Assembly (NCBI GenBank): GCA_031431475.1
Contig: JANPDL010000007.1
Span: 1-64,000, forward strand
Reading direction: 5' to 3'
Source of the DNA: JADCCX01 sp031431475
GTDB taxonomy: Bacteria; Pseudomonadota; Alphaproteobacteria; Rhizobiales; Beijerinckiaceae
DNA: 64,000 bases
The notes beneath the pieces were generated by a model that had not been told where the DNA came from, ran no database searches, and was given only the letters and a program-made list of their open reading frames with translations. A program made the position numbers and the translations under genes. Below are positions 1 through 9,745 of the stretch, piece after piece. Each line of letters begins with the position of its first letter. Within the stretch, counting starts at the first letter, position 1.

Positions 1-70
1 GGGAAGCCTGTTGATGGTTTTGTCGTGGTGGTGAACCGGATACCGGCTAACGTATTGAGCCGAGAGCCCG

Positions 71-2731
71 ATGTCGGCTGACCTCCTGCCGCCGCGCTTC
101 CGCGACTGGTTCGCGGCCAAGGGCTGGCAGCCGCGCGCGCACCAGCTGGCGCTGGTCACCAAATACAACGAGCGCCGCTCGACGTTGCTGATAGCACCGA
201 CCGGCGCGGGCAAGACGCTTGCCGGTTTTCTGCCAACGCTGATCGAACTGGCGGACCGGCCCCAACGCAACGCCATCCGGCCCACGGGCATCCACACGCT
301 CTATATCTCGCCATTGAAAGCGCTGGCCGTCGATATCGAGCGCAACCTGGAAAAGCCGATTGCCGAGATGCGCCTGCCCATCCGCGTCGAAACCCGCACC
401 GGCGATACACCGGCCTCCAAACGCGACCGCCAGCGCCGCCAGCCGCCCGATATCCTGCTGACGACTCCGGAGCAGGTGGCGCTGATGGTGTCATCGAAAG
501 ACGCCGAGAGCTTCTTCGATAGTCTGGAGCGTGTGATCTTCGACGAACTGCATTCGCTCACGCCGAGCAAGCGGGGTGATCTGCTGGCGCTTGATTTCGC
601 AAGGTTGCGGAAGTTGTCGCCCAAGCTGGCCGCGACGGGGCTTTCCGCGACGGTGCGCGATCCGGAAGAGTTGCAGGCTTGGCTGGTGGGGCAGGGCGCT
701 TGTCTTCCTTCCCCCTTGGGGGAAGGTGGCAGGCGAAGCCTGACGGATGAGGGCAAACCACAGAAGTCGGGGATTCACCCTCATCCGTCTGCCAGTGCAG
801 ACAAATTTATGCAGTCTGCAAAATTTACTGCGGGCAGCCACCTTCTCCCAAGGGAGAAGGAAGGGAACAATCTCTCCGACCTCGTCCTCGCCGAGAAATC
901 CATCGCCGCGCCGCCTGTCATCCAGATCCTGGACACCGCCGAGCGTCTGCCATGGTCCGGCCACACGTCCAAGCACGCGATTGGCGAGATTTACGATCAG
1001 ATCAAACAGCACAAGCTGACGCTGGTGTTCGTCAATACGCGCATGCAGGCGGAACTGCTGTTCCAGCTGTTGTGGGGCATCAACGACGACGGCCTGCGCA
1101 TCGCACTGCATCATGGTTCGCTGGAGGTGGGGCAGCGACGCAAGGTGGAGGCTGCCATGGGTGCGGGCGGACTTGACGCCATCGTCTGCACTGCGACGCT
1201 TGATCTGGGCATCGACTGGGGCGATGTCGATCTCGTCATCAATGTCGGCGCTCCTAAAGGCGCCAGTCGTTTGCTGCAACGGGTGGGACGCGCCAACCAC
1301 CGGCTGGACGAACCATCGAAAGCCATTCTTGTGCCGTCCAATCGCTTCGAGGTGCTGGAATGTCGTGCGGCGGTGGATGCGGCCCAGGCGGGCGAGCAGG
1401 ATGCTGCGGTGAGCCGCATCGGCGCGCTGGATGTGCTGGCGCAGCATGTGCTGGGCATGGCCTGCACTGCGCCGTTTCTGGCCGACGATCTCTACTGCGA
1501 AATCACCTCCGCCGCGCCCTATGCTTATGTGGACCGCGAGACCTTCGATGCCGTGCTTGGCTTCGTGGCCACCGGTGGCTATGCGCTGAAAAGCTATGAG
1601 CGATTTGCCAAGATCCGGCAGGACAAGGACGGTTTCTGGCGTGCCGCCAATCCGCGTGTCATCCAGCAGTACCGCATGAATGTCGGCACCATCGTGGAAG
1701 CGACGATGCTGAAGGTGCGCTTCGGTCGCAAGGGGCGTGGCCCGATGATGGGTGGACGCGTGATCGGCGAGGTCGAGGAATATTTTGCCGAGACGATGGT
1801 GCATGGCGATACATTTGTCTTTGGTGGCGAGGTGCTGAAGTTCGAGGGCATTTTCGAGGACAGTGTGCTGGTGTCGCGCGCGGCTCCGAAAACCGATCCC
1901 AAGGTGCCGAGCTATGCAGGCGGAAAATTTCCACTCTCCACGCATCTTGCGGCCCGTGTGCGAACGATGTTGGGCGATCCGAAAAGCTGGGCGGCGTTGC
2001 CTGATCAGGTGTCGGACTGGCTACGCCTGCAGCAGGAGAAAAGTGTGTTGCCAAAGGCGGGTGACATGCTGGTCGAGACCTTTCCGCGCGGCGGGCGCTT
2101 CCACCTCGTGGCCTATCCGTTCGAGGGCAGGCTGGCGCATCAGACACTTGGCATGCTGCTGACGCGGCGGTTGGAGCGGGCGCGGATGAAGCCGCAAGGG
2201 TTCGTCTGCAACGACTATGCGCTGTCGGTCTGGGGCCTCAGTGATCTCTCGCTGAAATCCGTTCAGGAGCCGGGCTTCATCAACCGGCTTTTCGATCAGG
2301 ACATGCTGGGGGATGATCTGGAGGAATGGCTGGCGGAAAGCGGTTTGATGAAGCGCACGTTCCGCTATTGCGCCGTCATCGCCGGGCTGATCGAGCGCAA
2401 GTTTCCGGGGCAGGAAAAGCGCAGCCGACAGGTCACGATGTCGACCGATCTGGTCTATGACGTGCTTCGCTCGCACGAACCCGGCCATATCCTATTGCGC
2501 GCGGCGCGGGCCGATGCGGCGACGGGGCTTCTCGATATCGGACGATTGAGCGATATGCTCTCGCGTATCCGCGGCCGAATCATCCACAAGCCTCTGGAGC
2601 GTGTGTCGCCGCTGTCGGTGCCAGTGCTGCTCGAAATCGGGCGCGAGGCGGTCTACGGCGAGGCGGCCGATGCGCTGCTGGAGGAGGCGGCGGGCGAGAT
2701 GATGGCGGAAGTGATGGGGAGCAGGGTCTGA
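71..2731 (+). CDS. Ligase-associated DNA damage response DEXH-box helicase (Lhr family)
   Basis: An ATP-dependent superfamily 2 helicase of the Lhr type, thought to act in DNA repair with a partner ligase and nuclease. Visible motifs are Walker A APTGAGKT (residues 42-49), DELH (158-161), SAT (192-194), and motif VI QRVGRANHR in the second RecA domain, followed by a long Lhr C-terminal region. The next gene, pdeM, starts directly after the stop, which supports one operon. Residues about 211-265 do not look like helicase sequence. They are encoded by a palindromic repeat inserted in frame between the two RecA domains (separate entry), which makes the protein about 55 residues longer than expected. 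The ATG at 71 matches the usual N-terminus of the family. Confidence 0.93.
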   Translation: MSADLLPPRFRDWFAAKGWQPRAHQLALVTKYNERRSTLLIAPTGAGKTLAGFLPTLIELADRPQRNAIRPTGIHTLYISPLKALAVDIERNLEKPIAEMRLPIRVETRTGDTPASKRDRQRRQPPDILLTTPEQVALMVSSKDAESFFDSLERVIFDELHSLTPSKRGDLLALDFARLRKLSPKLAATGLSATVRDPEELQAWLVGQGACLPSPLGEGGRRSLTDEGKPQKSGIHPHPSASADKFMQSAKFTAGSHLLPREKEGNNLSDLVLAEKSIAAPPVIQILDTAERLPWSGHTSKHAIGEIYDQIKQHKLTLVFVNTRMQAELLFQLLWGINDDGLRIALHHGSLEVGQRRKVEAAMGAGGLDAIVCTATLDLGIDWGDVDLVINVGAPKGASRLLQRVGRANHRLDEPSKAILVPSNRFEVLECRAAVDAAQAGEQDAAVSRIGALDVLAQHVLGMACTAPFLADDLYCEITSAAPYAYVDRETFDAVLGFVATGGYALKSYERFAKIRQDKDGFWRAANPRVIQQYRMNVGTIVEATMLKVRFGRKGRGPMMGGRVIGEVEEYFAETMVHGDTFVFGGEVLKFEGIFEDSVLVSRAAPKTDPKVPSYAGGKFPLSTHLAARVRTMLGDPKSWAALPDQVSDWLRLQQEKSVLPKAGDMLVETFPRGGRFHLVAYPFEGRLAHQTLGMLLTRRLERARMKPQGFVCNDYALSVWGLSDLSLKSVQEPGFINRLFDQDMLGDDLEEWLAESGLMKRTFRYCAVIAGLIERKFPGQEKRSRQVTMSTDLVYDVLRSHEPGHILLRAARADAATGLLDIGRLSDMLSRIRGRIIHKPLERVSPLSVPVLLEIGREAVYGEAADALLEEAAGEMMAEVMGSRV
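703..866. repeat. Palindromic repeat element inserted in frame in the helicase gene
   Basis: The two ends are inverted copies. The left arm reads CTTCCTTCCCCCTTGGGGG then GAAGGTGGC and later GACGGATGAGGG. The reverse complement of the right arm reads CTTCCTTCTCCCTTGGGAG then GAAGGTGGC and later GACGGATGAGGG. The same arm sequence recurs at 27252-27429. The element is open in the helicase frame and encodes about 55 residues. It resembles the short intergenic palindromic repeats of rhizobia and Brucella (RIME or Bru-RS type), but I cannot assign it to a named family. Confidence 0.88.
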
Positions 2732-3451
2732 GTGAGTGCAGCACAAACCGCAGGTTTCTCCGATGAAAATGCCATGACCATTGCTGTCGTGAACAGCGCA
2801 ACATTGCACCTCGACCATCACGGGGCCGTTTGGTGGGCAGCAGAGCGCACGCTGATTGTCGCTGACATGCACCTTGAGAAGGGCTCTGCTTTTGCCGCAC
2901 GCGGCCAACTGCTGCCGCCCTATGACAGCGCCGTGACGCTGGCGAAGCTAACGCGCGTCATTGCTCGCCATCGCCCGCAACGGCTGATCGCGCTGGGGGA
3001 CAGCTTCCATGACGTGGGTGCGCAAGTGCGCATGGACGGCGTGGTTTTTGCGGCCTTGTCAGCGCTTTCTGCCAGCCTGGAGATGATCTGGATCACTGGC
3101 AACCATGATCCAGAGATTCCATCCGGCCTGCCAGGAGAGCGCATGGCTGAACTGGTGCTGGGTCTGCTGACGTTCCGGCATGAGCCGCAAAAAGGATCAC
3201 AGCCCGGCGAGATTGCGGGGCATCTGCATCCCGCCGCCAAGGTCGTGAGCGAGCGCGGCAAAGTGCGGCGACCGACCTTTGTCACGGATGGAAGCCGCAT
3301 GATCCTGCCGGCGTTCGGGGCCTATGCGGGAGGGTTGAACTGCATGGATCAGGTGATTGCCGGGTTGTTCGACCAGCGCATGATCACAGCTCATGTGTGT
3401 GGCGGCTCGCGGGTTTATCCGGTGAGAGGGAAACGGCTCTCGGGGCCCTGA
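2732..3451 (+). CDS. pdeM: Ligase-associated DNA damage response endonuclease PdeM
   Basis: A calcineurin-like metallophosphoesterase of the PdeM type that accompanies ligase-associated Lhr helicases. Metal-binding motifs appear in the expected order: ADMHLEKG, GDSFHD, GNHD and GHLHP. The 239-residue length fits the family. A GTG at 2732 follows the helicase stop with no gap. An ATG at 2764 or 2773 is also possible, because the first residues before the conserved part are not diagnostic. The helicase-PdeM pairing is a known alphaproteobacterial and pseudomonad repair module. The exonuclease and ligase members are not inside the window and may lie upstream. Confidence 0.9.
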   Translation: MSAAQTAGFSDENAMTIAVVNSATLHLDHHGAVWWAAERTLIVADMHLEKGSAFAARGQLLPPYDSAVTLAKLTRVIARHRPQRLIALGDSFHDVGAQVRMDGVVFAALSALSASLEMIWITGNHDPEIPSGLPGERMAELVLGLLTFRHEPQKGSQPGEIAGHLHPAAKVVSERGKVRRPTFVTDGSRMILPAFGAYAGGLNCMDQVIAGLFDQRMITAHVCGGSRVYPVRGKRLSGP

Positions 3452-3454
3452 GCT

Positions 3455-3901
3455 TTACCGCACCACGCCCGCCACAGCCGCCAGACAAGCCAGCACCACC
3501 GCGGCAGTCAATACGCGCCGGAGCTTGCGATACCAGACGGGCACGCCGATTTTCGGCAAGTGTTCATCGGCAAAACCAAGCAGCAGGATCATCACAGGCA
3601 GCATAACCAGTCCCATCATCGTGGGGCCAAGCAGAGTGAACCAAGCCGCTATGGAAGGGGCAACGGATATGGAAAGGGCGCGGGCTTGAAGCCCTGTATC
3701 TGCGATACGCAGCGCGAAGCCCCATCGTACACCGCCGAGGAACGACAGGATTACCGCACCATAGGCCACCATTGCGCGGGCCGGATCATCAATCAGCGGC
3801 AAGGTGATCCCGGCCCAGATCACGATCACGCAGGCTAGGAACGGAATCAGTCCGCCAAGGCCGAGTAGGAGAGCGGAAGGAGGGATGCGTTCGTCCGTCA
3901 T
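3455..3901 (-). CDS. DUF3429 family membrane protein
   Basis: A small integral membrane protein of 148 residues with about four or five hydrophobic helices. It contains the GGVRWGFAL segment and the N-terminal PPSALLLGLGGLIPF pattern I associate with DUF3429. The ATG at 3901 is chosen because GGAGG lies five bases upstream; a GTG at 3907 is in the same frame but overlaps that ribosome binding site. It is the last gene of a three-gene operon with the TIGR02186 protein and a TauE/SafE exporter. Function is unknown. It is convergent with pdeM, with only three bases between the two. Confidence 0.8.
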   Translation of the reverse strand: MTDERIPPSALLLGLGGLIPFLACVIVIWAGITLPLIDDPARAMVAYGAVILSFLGGVRWGFALRIADTGLQARALSISVAPSIAAWFTLLGPTMMGLVMLPVMILLLGFADEHLPKIGVPVWYRKLRRVLTAAVVLACLAAVAGVVR

Positions 3902-3913
3902 GATCACCTCCGC

Positions 3914-4681
3914 TCAATCTCGCCGGAACGCATAATTCGCGAGCCAGCCGAAGCCAAGCGCGAGCAGCACCGTGAACAGTCCGTAGAGCCAGGGCTGACC
4001 GAAGGCGGCAGCGGCCACCTGTGCCTCAAAGCCCGTCTTTACCACTTCGAAATCGGTCTTCTCCGTTGCCAGCGGGGCGCCATCGGAGAGCAGCGTCACC
4101 GTTGCCTCATAATTGCCCAGAGGTGCGGTGGCCGGAAGACTGATCGCGGCCCGGAACAGACCCGGTGCCAGAAAAACGACGCCCTTGTCATTGGACTGGA
4201 ACAGCCGGGCATTCGATTTCAGGCGGATCAGGGCATTGTGGAAATACTGTCGGCGCTCTTCCGAACCTGCACCACCGCCACCGCGCGCGGCCACTGTCTC
4301 CATCAGACCGAGCTGGAAGCGCTCACGCAGTGGCTTGCTGGAAACCTCGGTAAGTGGGCGTGATGAGTGGATCGCGAGATAGCCAGGGAGGCCTACATAC
4401 TTCTGTTGATCCGCATTCACCCAGATAGGCCCGATGCGAAGCTTCTCGCGCACCGTGAATGGGCTGACCGGCCCTCTGACCGTGACGACGATATCGTAGG
4501 TGCCAGCGCGAGACACGCTGACGGCATCGCGCTCGATGGCACCGAAAAGCACCAGTTCTGCGCCGGTGTAGCTTGACGTGATGAGCACGCGGCTGGAGGA
4601 GACTGAGGTGATAAGCCGTTCGGCAGGCGCCTGCGTACACAGGCCGATGAATGTCGCCATGGCAACGATCAGCCGGATCAT
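3914..4681 (-). CDS. TIGR02186-type single-pass membrane protein next to TauE exporter
   Basis: 255 residues with an N-terminal signal peptide (about residues 1-20, ending in QAPA), an extracytoplasmic domain, and one C-terminal transmembrane helix followed by a short RRD tail. This architecture and its place directly after a TauE/SafE permease match the TIGR02186 family, whose biochemical role is not known. Its start overlaps the tauE stop by four bases, suggesting translational coupling. By inference it is an accessory protein of the exporter, perhaps handling sulfite or another oxyanion in the periplasm. Confidence 0.8.
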   Translation of the reverse strand: MIRLIVAMATFIGLCTQAPAERLITSVSSSRVLITSSYTGAELVLFGAIERDAVSVSRAGTYDIVVTVRGPVSPFTVREKLRIGPIWVNADQQKYVGLPGYLAIHSSRPLTEVSSKPLRERFQLGLMETVAARGGGGAGSEERRQYFHNALIRLKSNARLFQSNDKGVVFLAPGLFRAAISLPATAPLGNYEATVTLLSDGAPLATEKTDFEVVKTGFEAQVAAAAFGQPWLYGLFTVLLALGFGWLANYAFRRD

Positions 4682-5604
4682 TGGCGTGTCTCCTGCTGCT
4701 CGATGGAGAAGGGTTCATTGGGCTTGACGCCAATCTCGATCGCGAAACGGACAGCGACGCCAAAGACCAGAATGGCGAGCAGCAACCGGAAATGCTCGCC
4801 CTTCAGATTTTGCCCGGCGCGTGCGCCAAATTGCGCGCCGATGACACTGCCGATGATGAGGATCAGAGCCAGTACGAAATCGACGGACTGGTTGGTCACG
4901 GCATGCAGCATGGTGGCTGCGATCATCGTGAACAGGATCTGGAACAGCGATGTGCCCACAACCATCGCGGTTGGGACGCGAAAGAAATAAATCAGCGCAG
5001 GCACCACGATAAAGCCGCCGCCGATGCCAAGAACAGCGCCCGCAAACCCGATGAAAAGGCCAAGCGCGATCACCGGCACGATGCTGATCATGAGGCCTGA
5101 ACGCTCGAACTTGACAGGAAAGGGTAGTGTCTCGAACCACCAGCGGCCGTCAAGACGGCTTGGTTTGCGTACCTTGACACGTTTGGGCATGAAGGTGGCC
5201 TTCAGGCTTTCAATCAGCATCAGTCCGCCAACGCTGCCCAGCAACGTCACATAGGATAGCACGAGGACGAGATCGAAATATCCTGCGCGGCGCATGGCGT
5301 TGAAGAACAGCACGCCGAGGAAGGTGCCGACGATACCACCGCCGACCAGCACCAAACCCAGTTTCACATCCAGAGCCTTGCGCCGCCAGAAGGTCAGCAC
5401 GCCTGTCATGGATGAGGCCGCGATCTGGGCTGAACCTGTCGCCACGGCAACGCCGGGCGGAATGCCCAGGAATACCAGCAATGGCGTCATCAGGAAGCCG
5501 CCGCCGACACCAAACAGCCCTGAGATGAAGCCCACGGCAGCCGCCATCCCGAAAATCAGGAAGATGCTGACCGGCAGTTCGGCAATGGGTAAATAAATCT
5601 GCAA
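4678..5604 (-). CDS. TauE/SafE family sulfite (anion) exporter
   Basis: A 308-residue multi-helix permease with the duplicated TauE/SafE signature: a GLFGVGGGFLMTP half near residues 28-40 and an AVLGIGGGFIVVPAL half near residues 190-205. The family exports sulfite, sulfoacetate or related organosulfur anions; the substrate here cannot be read from the sequence. It is the first gene of the minus-strand operon with the TIGR02186 and DUF3429 proteins. The 155 bases between its start and the end of podJ show no further gene. Confidence 0.88.
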   Translation of the reverse strand: MQIYLPIAELPVSIFLIFGMAAAVGFISGLFGVGGGFLMTPLLVFLGIPPGVAVATGSAQIAASSMTGVLTFWRRKALDVKLGLVLVGGGIVGTFLGVLFFNAMRRAGYFDLVLVLSYVTLLGSVGGLMLIESLKATFMPKRVKVRKPSRLDGRWWFETLPFPVKFERSGLMISIVPVIALGLFIGFAGAVLGIGGGFIVVPALIYFFRVPTAMVVGTSLFQILFTMIAATMLHAVTNQSVDFVLALILIIGSVIGAQFGARAGQNLKGEHFRLLLAILVFGVAVRFAIEIGVKPNEPFSIEQQETRQ

Positions 5605-5759
5605 TGGATGAGGACTCGGCAGGCACCTGCTCTCAGGTAGTAGAACCCTTCAAACAGGCACGGCTTCATGCCGCAACAGATTTGTGGCGGTCATGGGGCT
5701 TTGTGATCGCCTGAGGCTCTTTCGCCAACCGTCTCGGTAAGCGTGAAATACGACATTCG

Positions 5760-8700
5760 TCAGGACCGGTTTGGCTTCGGCTTCTGTCCGGTGGCTGCTG
5801 GTGACGTGACCGTTGCGGCATCCCAGCCACCAGTCGGCACATTCACCTCGTTGGCGGTAGGATCAGGGGTCTTGGGTTTCCATGACGTGGCAGCGGTCTT
5901 CGCCTGCTGGAGTTTCTCGCCCGACAGGCGTGCGCCAACTTCATCGCGCTTCTTGCTCGCGTCTTCGTCACCATTGGCGGCGGCAGCCGCAAACCAAGCA
6001 TAGGATGCCATAAGGTCCTGACTGACGCCAAGGCCACGGGCATAAAGGATAGCCAGATTGTACTGACTGTCACGGATGCCGAATTCCGAGGCCTTTTTGA
6101 ACCATTCGCTGGCACCCGCATAATCTGGACTGCCATTGACACCCTCGGCCAGAAGCACGGCGGTGTTGTGCATGGCACGCGCGTTTCCCGCATCAGATGC
6201 AGTCTGAAAATACTTCAGTGCCATGCGCGCGTTGCGCTCGACGCCCCGTCCTTCGCGATAGAGAGCGCCCAGCCGGTATTGCGCAGGCGCAGAACCGAAG
6301 TCGGCGGCGCGCTCGAACCACAGGGCTGCGGCCTTCGGATCGCGCGGCGCGCCCTTGCCTTCAAGGTAGCGGGTGCCAAGTTCAATGAAGGCAGAGGGAT
6401 CGCCATTGCGTGCGGCGGCCTTCAGGCGCTCGGCTTCCCGGATACCCTCAAAGCGGAACAGCGGATCATTGGCCACGGGGATACTGGATTTTGGCGCGTT
6501 GAGGGACATTGTGGTTCCCTTTCCGGCTTCCTGTCCAAGGGCTCCTACCGTGGCGGGATCGGATGGCAGGAATGCGGCCTCTCCCTGCGCCTGTCGTGGC
6601 GGCTGGCTGAGAATCCGGTCATCGGGTTTGGTCGCGGTAATCTGTGGCGGCAGCGGTTCATTGGCTGGCGGCAGGATCTGGCGTGGCTGGACGACGGGAG
6701 GCGTACCCGTTGTAGCCTGTGCGAGCCGGTCGACCGCGCGTTCGAGGACCGTGGTCTTCTTTGGGGCGGGCGCTTCCACCCGTGGCTGCGGCGTAGCTTC
6801 TGGCTCCCGTGTGAACTGGACGGTAGCACCGACGGCGACGATGAGCGCGGCCAGCCCGAGTAGCAGTACGTGCTTCTTGTTCAGGCTGGCCTTGGTGCCG
6901 AAGTTGACCTTGTCGGTTGCTGCTTTGCCCTTTGCCGGAGCCAGTGCCTCGGCGGATTGTTCAGCCGCGGTCTGTGCAGCGCGGCGGGCAGCGGTGAGAA
7001 AATTGGTCTTGGGGTCGTTGCCAGCGACTGTTTCGGACCTGCCGTTGCGGCCTTGCTGAGGGCGACCCGATCCTGGCTCCAGCGGCTGATCGAGGGGATC
7101 GTTCAGAGTGCTCGCCATTGAAGGCTGCGGCTGCATGGCAGCTTCATACGGCTCGGTCTCCGCCGCAGCGGCTGTCGAGATGGTGTTGCCCTTGCCTTTT
7201 GAAAGCTTGATTCCGGAAACCGCACCTTTGGCTGCCGCAAAGGCGGAAGCGAGGGCGCTCTTGCCTGCAGGCTCGGCCTCCGCGACAGGAGCCGAAACAC
7301 CCATGCGCTGGGCGCGCAGGCTGGCAACGGTGTCCTGGAAGGCGCTCGTCTGGATTGGTGGTTCCAGATGTGGCGGCTCGGCCATTATGGGCCTGTTTTC
7401 CATTGCATCTCGCTGGGGGGCACCCAGCGGCGGCAAAGGATTGGCCATGATTGGCTTCAGCGGCATAGGTCCGGGACCTGCTAGCGGTGCAGGGGGTGCG
7501 AATGGCATCTCACGCGCAGAGGATGCTGCCGGATAGGCCTTGGGTGCTTCGGGCTCGTGTGCCCAGATATCCAGATCCGGCTCCGTCAGCGTTTGGGGAG
7601 CATGAGTTGGCAGCACCGGGGTCTGAAGCGGCTGGAAGGCAGGGCGCACCGTCTGCGGCGCAACTGTCGCGAAGCTAGGGGGCAGGACAGGAGCGGGCAT
7701 GTCGTCCCGCCGCTTCATGTCCTTTTCCATATCGACGAGGCGTCCGACAACCTTCTGCAATGTGTCATGCACGGCACCCAGCGTCTCGCTGGTCCGGCGC
7801 TCGGCTTCTTGCTGGGCCACATGGATATCGGAAAGGGTGCGCTGAACCTGCACGTTCTCGGCAAGGTTGCCTGAAGGTACGGTCTGGACAGGTGCCTTGC
7901 TCAGCACATCGGTCGCTGCGCGGCGGACCGCGTGTTCTGTGGCCGTTCCAATATCGGACTTGAGGCCATCGAGTTGACGGAAGAGATCGCTCATCGAGCG
8001 CTCCAGACCACTGACGTCGGCCATGGCGGGAACTTGCTGCGCCGCTGGCGTCGCCTCTAGCTTGCGGCTCAGTGCCTGAATATCCTGATGCAGCCTTTCA
8101 AAGGCCTGATCGTCAGAGGCACCGTGCTGCAGGCTTTCGATGCGCGCTGCTAGATTGCCCAGCAGCATCTCGGTGCTGGCCGATAGCGGGGCGGCAGGCG
8201 GTCTTTCTGAAATGAGAGATTGCAGATGATCGAGGCGGCTGGCGATATCCGTCGGTGTGTTACGGATTGCATCGAGCTTGTGGTCTATCGACTGCAGATG
8301 GTCGAGCCGCGCCGCGAGTTCAGCTGGAGCATATTGCATCGCATCGAGCTTTTGCTCCAGCGACTGGAACCGATCCAGGCTGGCCGCCGATTCCTGCGGC
8401 GTGTACTCCATCGCATCAAGCCGCCGCTCCAGAGCCTGCACGGCACCCAGCACCCGACTGTCATCGGCAGGTGTCGCGCTGCTGCGGACGAGCTGCTTCA
8501 GTTCATTGATGGCGGTCTCGACGGACTTCTGGCCGCGCAAATCCCGAACGCCCGAAATGCGCATGGTCGTGACTTTGTCGGTGATCGACTCAAGACGATT
8601 TTCGAGTGACTTGAAATGGCGCTCAAGCGCGGAGAAATCCTGTGTTCCGCTGCTATTCTCACCATGCAGTCCGGCTCGCATCGAGGCAATTTCGGTCATC

Positions 8701-9629
8701 AGCCGTTCGAACTGTGCACCGGCGATAGGCAATTGCTCAAGCTGTGCCAGCTTGCGATCAAGTGAACTGATGGCCAGAAGAATATCTGGAGAGGTTGATG
8801 GTTGAACCGGGCGGGCGAGCCGTGCGATCTCTTGCTGAAGCCGGGTGAGTTGGCCGGACATCGCGGCCTGTTCGGCTTGGCCCCTGTCAACAGACTGGTG
8901 TATCAGTGCATCCATGCGTGAGCCGAGCAAGGCGATTTGCCGCTCGACCTTCATGATTTCAGCTGAGCGGGAGCGCTGCGGCTCATCTGCCGCAGTTGCG
9001 CGCGCCCGCAGATCACGCCTCTGGCCTTGTGGCACTCCTGCTTCGGCTGGCGCAGGCTGACGGCTGCGCTGCTCGATCAGATCAACGACGTTGGAAATTT
9101 TCTGTTCCAGTGCGCCAATCAGATCAGGATCGGGTGGCATCGAAACGCGTTCATGGGACGTGAGCGCTGACCGGGCGTTCATGCCCCGCTCGATGTTGTC
9201 GATCAGGCCCAGAACGCGGTTGTCGACAGGATGTTCCGGTGCAGTTGCACGGTCCTCGATACGACGCTCCAGCGTTTCCAGAGCGGAGGCTGTCCGCTCC
9301 TCGTTGGCGCGGATAGTCTCCATCGCATCCTGCAGGATGCGTTCGACGCGGTCATCGGAATAGCTGCCGTCATCGCGAGAACCACGGCGTTGTATGCGGC
9401 GAGCAGCGGCTTCCAGCGGGCTTTCCTCAAACCGGTCGCGACCGGTCCTTCGGCTGTTGCGGTTGCTACGGCGGCTTGGTTCATTCCCGGAATCATCCGC
9501 CAGGGCACGGTCAAGCCATTGCTGCACGCTCATGCCCGCTTCACGGGCTGCGTCCTCGATCACATCGCGGGGATCAGGCTCGTAGCCTCTCGCCCCTCGG
9601 GAATAACCATATGCCATACCACAGCCCAT
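5760..9629 (-). CDS. podJ: PodJ-like polar organelle development protein with Sel1 repeats
   Basis: 1289 residues. The N-terminal cytoplasmic part is a long heptad-rich coiled-coil region (about residues 80-620) with repeated LDxxQSLxxKLDA-type units. A proline-rich linker follows (about 640-780), then one transmembrane helix near residue 910, and a periplasmic C-terminus with about four Sel1/TPR-like repeats (GTRYLEGKGAPRDPKAA and similar, about 1070-1210). This layout is that of PodJ, the polarity scaffold that recruits PleC in Caulobacter and organises the new pole in Agrobacterium and Sinorhizobium. An alternative start at 9617 (MAYGYS) is equally possible; neither ATG has a clear Shine-Dalgarno sequence. 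Confidence 0.8.
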   Translation of the reverse strand: MGCGMAYGYSRGARGYEPDPRDVIEDAAREAGMSVQQWLDRALADDSGNEPSRRSNRNSRRTGRDRFEESPLEAAARRIQRRGSRDDGSYSDDRVERILQDAMETIRANEERTASALETLERRIEDRATAPEHPVDNRVLGLIDNIERGMNARSALTSHERVSMPPDPDLIGALEQKISNVVDLIEQRSRQPAPAEAGVPQGQRRDLRARATAADEPQRSRSAEIMKVERQIALLGSRMDALIHQSVDRGQAEQAAMSGQLTRLQQEIARLARPVQPSTSPDILLAISSLDRKLAQLEQLPIAGAQFERLMTEIASMRAGLHGENSSGTQDFSALERHFKSLENRLESITDKVTTMRISGVRDLRGQKSVETAINELKQLVRSSATPADDSRVLGAVQALERRLDAMEYTPQESAASLDRFQSLEQKLDAMQYAPAELAARLDHLQSIDHKLDAIRNTPTDIASRLDHLQSLISERPPAAPLSASTEMLLGNLAARIESLQHGASDDQAFERLHQDIQALSRKLEATPAAQQVPAMADVSGLERSMSDLFRQLDGLKSDIGTATEHAVRRAATDVLSKAPVQTVPSGNLAENVQVQRTLSDIHVAQQEAERRTSETLGAVHDTLQKVVGRLVDMEKDMKRRDDMPAPVLPPSFATVAPQTVRPAFQPLQTPVLPTHAPQTLTEPDLDIWAHEPEAPKAYPAASSAREMPFAPPAPLAGPGPMPLKPIMANPLPPLGAPQRDAMENRPIMAEPPHLEPPIQTSAFQDTVASLRAQRMGVSAPVAEAEPAGKSALASAFAAAKGAVSGIKLSKGKGNTISTAAAAETEPYEAAMQPQPSMASTLNDPLDQPLEPGSGRPQQGRNGRSETVAGNDPKTNFLTAARRAAQTAAEQSAEALAPAKGKAATDKVNFGTKASLNKKHVLLLGLAALIVAVGATVQFTREPEATPQPRVEAPAPKKTTVLERAVDRLAQATTGTPPVVQPRQILPPANEPLPPQITATKPDDRILSQPPRQAQGEAAFLPSDPATVGALGQEAGKGTTMSLNAPKSSIPVANDPLFRFEGIREAERLKAAARNGDPSAFIELGTRYLEGKGAPRDPKAAALWFERAADFGSAPAQYRLGALYREGRGVERNARMALKYFQTASDAGNARAMHNTAVLLAEGVNGSPDYAGASEWFKKASEFGIRDSQYNLAILYARGLGVSQDLMASYAWFAAAAANGDEDASKKRDEVGARLSGEKLQQAKTAATSWKPKTPDPTANEVNVPTGGWDAATVTSPAATGQKPKPNRS

Positions 9630-9745
9630 CGTCCGGTCGAAACGGCGCTGAAAGAAGGGGCATGTCCGGAGCGTGATTGCGAATCACCTATCCCAACCCA
9701 TTTCCAGCAACTGGGCAAAAACTGCCCCGGCGTGGTAAAGAGAGG

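Noticed and set aside
1..81. Possible C-terminal tail of an upstream gene in frame 1, ending in TGA at 79-81
   Set aside because: Only 26 codons are visible and they match nothing I recognise, including the end of DNA ligases expected in this repair cluster.
491..1945. Minus-strand open frame of 484 codons opposite the helicase
   Set aside because: Antisense to an intact helicase with all motifs; composition is typical of a shadow frame.
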